In this document: in pieces, positions 35,978 through 47,294 of the stretch
How positions within the stretch are numbered: position 1 is the stretch's first letter
Layout: each line of letters opens with the position of its first letter
Assembly: GCF_900090045.1 (NCBI RefSeq)
Contig: NC_041787.1
Span: forward strand, 310,001-374,000
DNA: 64,000 nt
From: Plasmodium malariae
Lineage: Eukaryota; Apicomplexa; Aconoidasida; Haemosporida; Plasmodiidae
Direction of reading: 5' to 3'
The notes under the pieces: generated by a model
Told to the model about the DNA's origin: nothing
Seen by the model: only the letters and a program-made list of their open reading frames with translations
Databases searched by the model: none
Translations under genes and position numbers: made by a program

Positions 35978-36543
35978 AAGCAGGAACAGATAATTTTATT
36001 AGTTTTTTCTAGCTCATTATAAAGTGTATCTGATAAAATTTCTGTTTTTAATAAATATATATTTATCGAATATTGTTTATTTCAATGGGGCTCGCATCGT
36101 TCCTTCTGTTGCAGATAAGACGTTGCGCATGTTAATGTACATGTGTATATGTATATATATGTGTATATATGTAGTATTCATACGTATCTATGTATGTATG
36201 TACATATATTTATGTATGCTTATATATGTATGTATGTAATGGTATATGTATGCCCACGAGTACATACCATGGCTACAAGGAATAACAAATGTTACTGTTC
36301 GAAGGTCACAAAAGTAGTAATTTTTTAAATGTTTTTTTTTTTTTTTTTTTTTTTTTTTGCCTGAACAAAGTAAATTTGTTCATGTATCATGAAATTAAAT
36401 CATATTGTTTTGCCTCATTTCGTCAAATTAATTCTCATTTTTTGCCGAACTGCGACACACTAAGTCTAATTTCTTTTTCCGCATTTCGTTACATTTGAGC
36501 ACACCTGCCTGTCGGAGGAGCAACCCTCCATGCATGCTATAAA

Positions 36544-37545
36544 ATGAATATCGTGAAAATCCTTTTAACAGCAAATTTCTTAACAAATGTAAGACTTAAG
36601 AATTTGCTACCTGTGTCTAAAAAATTATTTTTCTTTGAAAATAATTTTTTCCAAAAACGTATATATAACACGATAAATAGTGAGCGAAATTATTATCATG
36701 TGAAAAAAGAAGATTTATGCTCGAATGTGATAATAATACCATTGTACAAAGATAACTATGCTTATATATTTTATGATAATAAAAATGAAGGTATAGCAGT
36801 AGATCCGAATGATTATAAAATAATTAACGAAATAGCAGAAAAGGAAAATATCACTATAAAAAATGTACTATGTACACATAAACATTCTGATCATAACAGT
36901 GGTAACCATTTTTTTTACAATAAAAAAATAAATGTGTATGGTATTAAAGAGAGCGATAACAAGTATATAAATAAAAATATACAAAATAAGCAAAATGTAC
37001 AAAACATGCAAAATGTTCATCATTTCGAAATAAAAAATTTTAAAATAACAACATTTCTATCAAATTTTCATTGTATTAATCATGTTGCATATTTAGTTGA
37101 ACATTCTAAAAATAAATTAAAGAAGCTTTTTTTTACGGGGGACTTCTTATTCATATGTGGAATTGGCAAAAATTTTCAAGCGGATAGTAAAGATTTATAT
37201 AATTCAATAAATAATTTAAAAAAATTAGATAAAGGGAATATCTATATTTTCTGTGGACATGAATATACTTTAGATAATGTAAAGTTCGCCTTAACTGTAG
37301 ATCCAACTAATCATAAATTAACAGAATTTTATCAACGACTTTTAAAAAATGAAAACAACTTGCCTACTGTTCCCTCTTTATTAGAAGAAGAGTACTCATA
37401 CAACCCTTTTTTAAGATGCGATCAAGATGAAAATATAAAAAATGCAATTCACACGTATGCTAAAAGAAACAATTACGTAATTGAAAGAAACAGCGACTAT
37501 ATCACTCTTTTACGTATAATGAAGGATAATTTTAAAATACAGTAG
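36544..37545 (+). CDS. tGloII: targeted glyoxalase II (hydroxyacylglutathione hydrolase)
   Basis: Single exon of 333 residues in the metallo-beta-lactamase fold. Glyoxalase II hydrolyses S-lactoylglutathione to lactate and glutathione. The metal-binding motif CTHKHSDHNSGN lies at about 109-120; a second His occurs in NFHCINHVAY, the bridging Asp in FTGDFLFICGIGK (near 199), and the last His in CGHEYT (near 239). The C-terminal helical region (DPTNHKLTEFYQR onward) matches the glutathione-binding domain. About 50 extra N-terminal residues, hydrophobic then basic (NIVKILLTANFL, KKLFFFENNFFQKR), indicate organelle import, as for the apicoplast-targeted tGloII of P. falciparum. The usual PGHT motif is altered to NFHC, and the family's GDTLF is GDFLF. 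The family is secure; the compartment is inferred. Confidence 0.9.
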   Translation: MNIVKILLTANFLTNVRLKNLLPVSKKLFFFENNFFQKRIYNTINSERNYYHVKKEDLCSNVIIIPLYKDNYAYIFYDNKNEGIAVDPNDYKIINEIAEKENITIKNVLCTHKHSDHNSGNHFFYNKKINVYGIKESDNKYINKNIQNKQNVQNMQNVHHFEIKNFKITTFLSNFHCINHVAYLVEHSKNKLKKLFFTGDFLFICGIGKNFQADSKDLYNSINNLKKLDKGNIYIFCGHEYTLDNVKFALTVDPTNHKLTEFYQRLLKNENNLPTVPSLLEEEYSYNPFLRCDQDENIKNAIHTYAKRNNYVIERNSDYITLLRIMKDNFKIQ

Positions 37546-38814
37546 TAGTTCTTCGCATGTTCACGTGCATATTTAATACAAAATTGCCGTATAATTTTGG
37601 CGCATACTGTACCACTCAATTTTGCCTTGTTGTCCACTCCATTTTACGGAGTTTCTGATACATAGGGGAAGCATTCTATGTTCCGTACGTATGGGTTTCT
37701 TTTTTAATTTTGCTTAACTATTGCGTAGCTGTTGCCTGACTGTTGCGTATATTTTTGCAAACTCTTCTTCGTACGTGTCTGCGCCATGCTTTAGCACCTT
37801 ATTGTGATTTTTTTTTTTTTTTTTTTTTTTTCTTTTCGAACAACATGAATACCTGAAATGTTCAAAAAACGCATTATCATTTGTTATCACAAGTGAGCAC
37901 TCAAGTGACCAGCGGAGGAACGGTGTTAATTCGATTAGAAAAGTTTTTCAAGGGGATTTAGTCATATGCAAATGTATGAATGTAAATATGTGTTAGACCT
38001 CGAATTATAGCATACTATTTATTCATATAAATTTACATACACAAATAAATGAAAAAAAATATAAGCTTAATGTTTGAAAGCGTTGAATAAAGGATGACCC
38101 AACATATGGAAGTATATTATTCAACAGAGAACAACTATTTATACTTTTTTTTTTTTCTTTTATTTCTTTTTTTTTTTTTTTTTGCAAAAATATTGTTCTT
38201 CCCGTTTGACCCAAATTTATCGTTACATATTTATATACATAATTATATTCCTACAAATAAAAGGTCTAATATTTATATACAATTCAAAATATATATGTAT
38301 TCTTATATTTTCCCTGTGTACAAGTTACTATATTATAATATTATGGTACTATAGCATAGAGGGAAAAACATACTAAATTTTTACTCATTTTTTTTTTTTT
38401 TTTTTTTTTTATTTAATATAACTTAAATGGAACAAAAACAAAAATTGAATAAAATCTTGTTCTTACTGGAAAAACAGAAAATAAAAAAAAAAAAAAAAAA
38501 AGAGAAACAGCTCTTTATAGAATTTTTTTTCGAAATAATTTACAAAACTTACTCTTTCGCCTTATTTTGCCTTCTGTTCCTTTTTTCCTTTATTTTTTTT
38601 TTTTTTTTCATTTTTGTATATCCCCAAAATACGCTTAATTAAATTGTATGGCTTGCTAATTTTTTTGCCTTTTCCTTTTTGTTCTTATCTACAATGAGGT
38701 AGGTAAGCATACTTTGCCGCATTTTTAATTTCGTAAAAATCGAAAGCGAATGAAAAAAATTTATTTCAAAAAGAGGAAGTTACAAAGTTGTAAAAAATGA
38801 AAACTGCGCATATG

Positions 38815-38990
38815 TATTTATGTATATATTTATGTATGTATATTTGTATGTATGTATGTATATATGTATATTTGTATGTATGTATATTTGTATGTATGTA
38901 TGTATGTATGTATGTATGTATGTATGTATGTATTTGTATGTATGTATGTATGAATGTATATATGTATGTATGTATGTATGCATATGTACA
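38815..38990. repeat. (TATG)n microsatellite
   Basis: tatg units with interspersed tatatttg, about 175 bp. Gives artefactual Tyr/Met/Cys/Val or Thr/Tyr/Ile/His frames on the two strands. Confidence 0.9.
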
Positions 38991-39523
38991 TTGTAAGCAT
39001 ATGTTTGTATGTATAAGTATATTATACATGCATATTTGTATATATATTTTTTCTTTTTATCAAGTTAAGCACCACTCGTTATATTTATAAGCACAGTACA
39101 ACTTTTTTAAATAGGTAGAGCACTTGTTCCTTATCTGATTATATACGATATGCATATTTTATTCGTACTTTTTATACTGCATTATATTATGTATACGTAC
39201 ATTATAATCTGTATAATTTAATATATATGTATATATATACAATATATATTTATTTATGTATATAATGCTTTTTTTTTTTTTTGGCCTCTGCTAATCAAAT
39301 TTATCATTATACGTAAAATAACACTTATATGAACAGTATATGTTATTATGCATTTATGTATGGATGTATGAACATATGTTTGGACGTATACATAATAATA
39401 TTAAGCTTATGACGAGTAGTAAGAAAATTTACTGTACATTCAACAAAATAAAAACATTATATACATTTATACATGAATGTAAAGATTTTCCTTATTTATA
39501 TAAGGGGGATTACTCGTTAATTT

Positions 39524-39772
39524 TTCTTTTCTTTTCTTCTTTTTTTTTCTTCTTTTTTTTTCTTTTCTTTTTTTTTCTTCTTTTTTTTTTTCTTTTCTTT
39601 TCTTTTTTTCTTTTCTTTTCTTTTCTTTTTTTCTTTTCTTTTCTTTTTTCTTTTCTTTTCTTTTTTTCTTTTCTTCTTTTCCTTTTTTTTCTTCTTTTCT
39701 TTTCTTCTTTTCCTTTTTTTTCTTCTTTTCTTTTTTTTTCTTATTTCTTTTCTCTTTTTTTTTTTTTTTTTT
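39524..39772 (+). repeat. polypyrimidine (T/C) tract of about 250 bp
   Basis: Only T and C with a single A, in TTTTC and TTTTCTTC patterns; purine-only on the other strand. Located about 450 bp upstream of the HMGB3 start. A mirror-like homopurine/homopyrimidine run of this length can adopt triplex structure. Confidence 0.9.
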
Positions 39773-40083
39773 AATTTTGTTCTGTTTTTTCCGCTTTATG
39801 ATTTAAAGTAACATAGTAGCAAAATGTAAACATTAATGTACCATACATACATATGTAACAACGTATATATGTATATGATATATATGCGTAAGTTTACATA
39901 TATTTGTAATATACATATATATAATGTACATAATTCATGAAATGGGAAAAATATGACCTAATATATATACGCTTTTTTTAAACAAAAAGGTTTGCCATTG
40001 TTTTTTAGAAAACGGTGGTAGGGGGAAATATTTTTAAATAAAAAAAAAGAAAGAAAGAAGGAAAGTAAGAACAAAAAAAGGCT

Positions 40084-40205
40084 TAAAAAGAATTATAAAA
40101 AAAAGGCTTAAAAAGAAGCATAAAAAAAAGGCTTAAAAAGAAGTATAAAAAAAAGGCTTAAAAAGAAGCATAAGAAAAGTCTTAAAAAAAAGGCGTAACG
40201 AGAAG
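40084..40205 (+). repeat. 25-26-bp repeat directly upstream of HMGB3
   Basis: Repeats of aaaggcttaaaaagaag followed by a variable cataaaaaa-type end, four to five copies, ending about 20 bp before the start codon. Probably in the 5' untranslated region. Confidence 0.85.
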
Positions 40206-40227
40206 CTTAAAAAAAGGGGTAAACATA

Positions 40228-43200
40228 ATGGAAGTAGTTGAACAAGGAGGAAGCGCCTTTGATATGGCAGATTTTAAAAAGAACGAAAATTTTTTAGACC
40301 AAAATTTAAGAAATTATTTTAATTTATTGTATATGAATGAATGTAATAACATTTATAATATTTGCAAAATATGCAATATATACAACCGCTTACATAACCT
40401 TATATGTAATACCGCCCGAAATTTAATACGTAATGTAATACTTGACACCATACATATTGTAGTGTGTAATACTATAGGTAAGAATTATCTCCAACAAAAT
40501 AATAAACAAAGAGGTTATCCCCTTAATAAATGTAGTGCAGCAAATAGGCTGGCGATTTCTACCCGAGATGATATTATGATAGTTTGCGCAGAAAAATTTG
40601 TAGATATTTATTTCCAACAAACTATGAAGTTTTATTTACAAAAAGAGAGCAAGTATTATAAGAAACTGTGTCATATTTGCAATATAATAATAACTCATGT
40701 TAATTATCTAGTTGAAAAGAAGAAGAAAAAAAAAAAAAAAAAAAAAAAAGAAGTAATTAATTTAATTGAAAAAGAAGTTAACGATTATACGAAAACAATT
40801 GATTATGAGGAAACTAAACGAATAAGCAGCAGTGGTAATAGCCATCAGGACTTTAGTGATCCTGGGGACAATACAATTTATTTGAGAGAGATAAGTCTAA
40901 ACAATGAATTATCCAGTACGCCATTTCAAAGTATCAATAGGAGTAAAATGGATAACGTTCCTTTTTTCAGTAACCTAGAAATTTTATACCATATTAACAT
41001 TGTGAGAAATGTGCATAGTATAATTAATATGAATCGTCAAACCAGTGTAAGTCTTATTAATAAATTAGGGTCGTTATACAATCACATTGTTGGCACATGC
41101 CGCACTGTTTATGGTAACGACCTTGTGAATGATAATATCAATGAATATAATAGCCATAATACGGATGAAGGTTGTAGGGATAGTACAGATGGAGATAGCC
41201 ATCAGGACACAAGGGAAAATAAGGACTATAATGATAGGGAAAACAACGAGTATGATGACAAAAGTAGTAATAATAATAATAATGATTATACCAAAAAAAA
41301 CAATAAATGCAGCAGCGAAGGTAAGAGGAGCAGTGGCAACGATAATGAAGGCGATGAGGATGGCGAGGGACAAGGGAAGGGGAACAACAACAAAGAGAAT
41401 GATGAAAAAGAGAAGGAAGAGGAGGAGAATGATAACAATGAGAATGACAACGAGGAGAATGATAACAATGAGAATGACAATCAGGAGAATGATAACAATG
41501 AGAATGACAATCAGGAGGATGACAATCAGGAGAATGACAATCAGGAGAATGATAACAATGAGAATGACAATCAGGAGGATGATGAGGATAAAAGCGATGA
41601 CGAGGCGAATGATGAAGAAGTGAGTGATGACGAGGAAAATGATGATGATGAGAATAAAGAGAGGAACCACAGCGGAGATGGGGGGAATGAGCGAAAGAGG
41701 AGCATTTACAAGTTTTACTACAACAAAATAAAGGAAATAAAATCCAACATGTTCATAAAAAGATATAAGAATTCGGAAAAATATATTAAAAAGAAAATAT
41801 TTAACTACTTGAGTAAAAATAATATAATTGGTGATATAGATATAGACAGTATATATATATATGTAAAAAATGTTTATTATATAATTATAAAGAATGAAAA
41901 ACTTTTATATTTCTTCCTATGTAATACTAAGGATGTTATGAATGCTATTGTAAAGAATGAGAAAATGAATAAAGTACGTTACATAAAAAAAGATTTCTTT
42001 TTGTATTTCCTTATGCGTGAAAAGGAAATATATGCAAAATTATTTAATCAGATTAATGCAAAATATGAAAATGGTGAACTATTATTGAAATTAAAAAATC
42101 TACGAAGGAAATTGAAGAAATTAAAGTGTAAAGAAGAGAATAACCTGTTCGAAGAGAGCATGCAGCAGTTGTATTTTTTGAAGAGGAGCAACAGAAGCTA
42201 CAGGAATGATGATGATGGTGGTGTTAATATCAGTAACAATAACATAAATGGTAACGTCAACAACAATAACAGTAGCAGTTGGAGTAATAATAAGTATAAT
42301 CCCCTGGCGTATAGAGGGATTTACCACAGGCGCAATAACTCACTTTACCCTAGTAACTCTGTGCTAAATATATCCTTAAAAAATTTAATACCGAAACTGT
42401 ACAATTGTAAAGATTTTAAGGAGACAAATAATTTGATTCATAACATTGGGAGAAGCATTAACAGGAGATGCTTATTTTCTAGCATTGCGCAGAAGAAGAA
42501 AAAAAAGAAAAAGAAAAAGGAGACGCATAGCAAGGTTGCCGGTAGTTTTAGTGGTAATATGGGTGGAATTATCGGCAATAGTTACGCTAATAACTTTGGT
42601 ACTAATTGCGTCAATAACTTTGGCACTAATTGCGTCAATAACTTTGGCACTAATTGCGCTAATAACTTTGGCACTAATTGCGCTAATAACTTTGGCACTA
42701 ATTGCGCTAATAACTTTGGCACTAGTTATAGTAACAACTATGTGAGCATGTGCACAAGTAACTACAATATTTCATATGGTACCAATTTCAAGGGAGATAC
42801 TAACCAGATAGAAGAGAATAAAGAAGTAAAGAAGAAATCTGTTAGAGGAATAACATCTTTTACACTGTTTGCAAGGGAAAAGAGAAAAGAATTGTTGAAC
42901 CAAAAAGTGTTTCTAGGTAGTTCATTAACAGAACAAACATCGGCAGTTGCAAAAATATGGAATAGTTTAAGTAACGAAAAGAAAAAAGAATGGGCTGCTA
43001 AAGCATCAAAAATAAATGAAGAAAATTTCTTATTGCAGAAAAAAAAAAAAAAAAAGAAAATTTACTGCATTCAGTATATTTGCACGTGAAAAAAGAAAAG
43101 AATATAAAGAGAAAAATATTGATATGGGTATAACCTTAGCTCAACAAAATTCATATGTTTCCAAATTATGGAAACAACTTTCCAATGAAGAAAAAAATAG

Positions 43201-46200
43201 ATATAAAATTTTATCAAATAATGTAAATGCAGCTGTAGCGAAAAATTATAAAAGTGATGTAAACTGTATGAATGGAGAAAGGCCCAGTGGATTTAAAGGA
43301 AGAATTAAGGCCTTAGACAATATGATGAGTCAGCATTTTTCTAACAATAGCTTGGGATATAACATAAACGGTGTTAGCAGAATGAACAATGTTAGCACCA
43401 TGAACAATGTTAGCACCATGAACAATGTTAGCGGCTTGAACGGTGTTAACTGTATGAACGACATAAACAGTAGTAATATGAGTTACATTATAGATAACAT
43501 AAACAGTGCAGACGTTATTAACAACTCTCATTATGTGAACGATGCAATATGCAACTTAAATAAGAGTGGACCAACATTTGATAACACAAGAGAAAAAAAA
43601 AATGGTAAAATGAAAAAAAAAAAAAAAAAATAAACAGGATATAATGCAGATGGAACAAGGAAAATTGATGAATAATAATTATATGTATAGAAATACAAAT
43701 TCTTTTTACGACCCTAATTATAATCCAGCTATTTATCAAAATATTACAAATATGAATAATCATCCCTACCAAAATGGGGATATCTCAAATAATAACATGG
43801 CACCATCTTACAATAGAGTTAACAACGTTTTTTCGAATAATATGATCAGTGGCAATTCTTGTACGATATCTTTTCAAAATGATAACAAAGCATCTTTGTA
43901 TCTTCCAGGGAAGCATAACAATGTAATGACTTACTATTCACACGGTGATAATTCGAGTATAATTGGAATTACCGTTGGCAGCATACATAATACTAGTGGA
44001 TTGACTAATCCTAGCGCCATGAGTAATATTAATGATGTTCCTAGTAGTGCCAGTGATAATAATAGGATTCAAATAAACGGAGAAGGAATAAAAAACATTA
44101 TGAATAGTGATCCCAATGTAGCAACTGCTGGTGAAGTATCGATTAGTATAAATAAAGACAACTGTTCGATGAATAATGACGAATTGCATAATAATATGTT
44201 AAGCATGAACGATACAAACATGTATAACATGAATGGTAGTAACTATGGCATTAGCAGCAGCCATAACAATAACAACAATATATTTAATAGTGCGTCCAGT
44301 AGTATCCACCTCAACAGAGGATATATTAATAACCCCGGCAGTGATAACGTTGGCAACATGGACAATTTGAACTTGACAAATAGAAATATAAATGCAGAAC
44401 AATTTATATACCATGGATATAACAAAAATACAATAACAGGAAATTATGGACACGCTTTGAATGAAGTCCATTTGAACGATAATGATTTATTACCTTATAG
44501 ACAAAAGAATAAAACTAAAGTTGAAGAGATGTTAAGGAAAAAAATGAAAAAAGATGAAAAACAAAAATTGAAAGAAAAAAAAATGATGATGAAATTATAT
44601 GATAAAAGACGCAAACAGTTGTTGAAGGCTGAAAAGTTGATGGAAAAAAAAAAAAAAAAAAAAAATTTTATTAATGGCATTAACGGTAATGCTGGCGGTA
44701 ACGCAAACAGTTATAGTAATGTTAACCACATTAGCACTAATTTACTAAACGGAAATAGCGAAAAATGCATGTATTATGCACCCAACGTGATGAACAATAA
44801 CGACATGAGTATGAATCCTTTCGGTGTATCGAACACGTTAATGAACAATTCAGTTGTTAATAATTTCACTTTTTACTCAAACTTGGACAAGGAAGGAATT
44901 AAGATCCTGAACACTAACCACGTAAACCTTACAAGTAACAGCGTTGCGGCGGGGGGTATGTCAGCTGGAGCTACAACACCAAGCGGAAGTACCCCTAGAG
45001 GAGTTACTGCTGGCGGAATTAGCTCTAACGCACTTGCTGCAGGCGGAGTTATTACCAGCAGAATGGGGAGTGGAAACATTATTAGTAAAAATGTAATTAG
45101 AAGAAACTTAACTAGTAATACTATTCCAATAAACAATATTGGCAATAATAGTAATAGTGACAGTAACGCGATGAACTACCAGATGTTAGGGAACTCGAGT
45201 AATTTGACGAAAGGGAACAGTAACGAATTTGCCTCGTACAATTATATGAACAAATATGCAGGAGGTATCACAGACATAAGAACTTATAACCAAACTAATC
45301 GCGTCCATATAAGGACAAATAACAACAGGAAAAATTATGAACAGATCAAAAATATTCAGGATAATAAAGTACCTAATCATAGTAGTGCTCAAAATGAAGC
45401 AATTTACCAGAACACTACTAATGAGAAACTTAAAAAGAAAAACTTAGTAAACAACTTAGATACTAACATAACCAATTTTAGTGGGATTGTAAGCGGCCAA
45501 ATAGGAAACGCAAGCCGTCATATAGGAAACGCAAGCGGTCATATAGGAAACGCAAGCGGTCATATAGGAAACGCAAGCGGCCAAATAGGAAACACAAGCG
45601 GCCAAATAGGAAACACAAGCGGCCAAATAGGAAACGTAAGCGGCCAAATAGGAAACGTAAGCGGCCAAATAGGAAACGTAAGCGGCCAAATAGGAAACGT
45701 AAGCGGCCAAATAGGAAACGTAAGCGGCCAAATAGGAAACGTAAGCGGCCAAATAGGAAACGTAAGCGGCCAAATAGGAAACGTAAGCGGCCAAAGCGAA
45801 AGCATGAACAACGTAAGTTATTTAAACGATGAGTCTTACTACAACAACAATCGTTATGGAGATTACGATTATAATATGGGCAATTATTACAATGAAGTGA
45901 GAAGCAATGATACCACCACCATGTACCAACACACGAACAGGAAATATGATGTGGATAAAATACATAATTATAACTTAACCAATTTAGACGAAAAGATGGT
46001 TAAAGAAAAAAACGTACAGCAAAATAATTTGACGTTTATTGATAAGGACACATCTCCATTTTATTCCGTAAACCAGATGTATAATCAGAGTGACAACATT
46101 AGTAACGTTAATAACTTTGCAAGCATTGACAATAATGTAAAAGGGGTGAGTGGTACAGGTGGTATAAGTAACACAAGCAGCATTGTCGGTGTAGGCGGGT

Positions 46201-47257
46201 TCTATGATATTAATAGGATCAACAAAATTCCTTCTCAGAGCGGAAAGGGGGCATATGGATACAATGCAAGTGGCCCTAATTTAATGAGCAAAAGTCAAGT
46301 AAATATAAGCCCAAACGGTTATACTAATAGTAACCAAATGAAGGCAAATATGAGTTTAAAAGAGGAAAAATATTTCATTAATAACAATAATAGAGGTAGT
46401 GGCAATAACAATACTAGTAGCAGTAATAACAACGGTAAGAGTGCGATTAGCGGGGATGTATACCATAACAGTAATTATAGTGGCTGTTGTAAAGAAATAG
46501 CAAAGGATTCAGACGAAATTAGAAAAGGTCTAAATTATGATAAAAATTATTACCATGAAAAAAATATGAACATGTACATAAATAATAGCAATACGCTTAG
46601 TATGGATGTAAATAGGAACAATTTTGAAAACAATTTATATAAGAATGATCATCAAAATAGGCAATTAAATAACACATCTTATTTTAATGAAAATACAAAA
46701 ACTACGAGTACCATAAAAAATAATATTTTGGGATCAGAAACGGTAAATAATAATTACAATAGCTTAATAACTACCACAGCACAGCATCATACTATTAATT
46801 TAAACGAAACAATGAACAGTGATTTGAATATGAACTTAAATTATGGCACCTTAAATTACGTAAACAATTGTGGAAATAATGACAATGATATTGATCATAA
46901 TCATAATCATAATAATAATAATAACACCATATATTTTTACCCCCACAATAGTGCCAATAACGGCACTAATATCAGCATCAGTATGGGCAGCAATAATAGC
47001 AGTAACAATTACGATGGGAAACATAACAGTCCGGATATGTACAACAACGAAGATGTTAACTGCGTTACGAATACAAATAATTTGATTTATTATCCTGGTC
47101 GTGTGTTCGAGGAAAATAAGTTGAACGAAAACCTTGTATACTTTGATGCCGTAAGGAATCCAAGCCCCGCCCATACATATGTGCATATATATACATTTTA
47201 AGAATTATATAAATTTGCTTTTTTTGTAAATAGTTTTTGTGTGCTAAACGTTTTGAG

Positions 47258-47294
<37 letters not shown>

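Larger units (their letters stand above)
33347..36543. other. gene-free spacer between divergent NASP-like and tGloII genes
   Basis: Should contain both promoters. Holds a (TATATACACACA)n block (33550-33672), a T-run with a facing A-run (34387-34550), an 8-bp repeat (35163-35452), a 12/24-bp repeat (35821-35977) and a T-run (36331-36358). No frame looks protein-like. Confidence 0.6.
37546..40227. other. gene-free spacer between tGloII and HMGB3
   Basis: Holds a T-run (37808-37830), a small Lys-rich plus hydrophobic frame at 38427-38642 (judged unlikely), a (TATG)n block (38815-38990), a 250-bp polypyrimidine tract (39524-39772) and a 26-bp-scale repeat just before the HMGB3 start. Confidence 0.6.

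Noticed and set aside
38427..38642. 71-residue frame with a Lys-rich start and a hydrophobic end (possible tail-anchored protein)
   Set aside because: Built largely from A-runs and T-runs; no recognisable motif, and such frames arise easily by chance here.
39340..39774. 144-residue Phe/Leu/Ser-rich frame
   Set aside because: Mostly the polypyrimidine tract read as TTT and CTT codons.
41074..41670. 198-residue minus-strand hydrophobic frame resembling a membrane protein
   Set aside because: Shadow of the acidic Asn/Asp/Glu repeat of HMGB3; Ile/Val/Leu strings are the reverse reading of GAT/AAT codons.
43026..43040. Acceptor-like TTTCTTATTGCAG before the first poly-A frame break in HMGB3, which might mean an intron instead of a frame break
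   Set aside because: The only GT donors nearby lie inside the conserved third helix of HMG box 1, so using them would destroy the domain. A frame break fits better.
43605..43649. A possible 45-bp intron (GTAAAATG to ATGCAG) spanning the second poly-A run
   Set aside because: It is very short for this genus, and its phase does not join the middle frame to the following one.
45456..45794. Minus-strand frame of AAYVSYL-type repeats
   Set aside because: Shadow of the SGQIGNV coding repeat of HMGB3.
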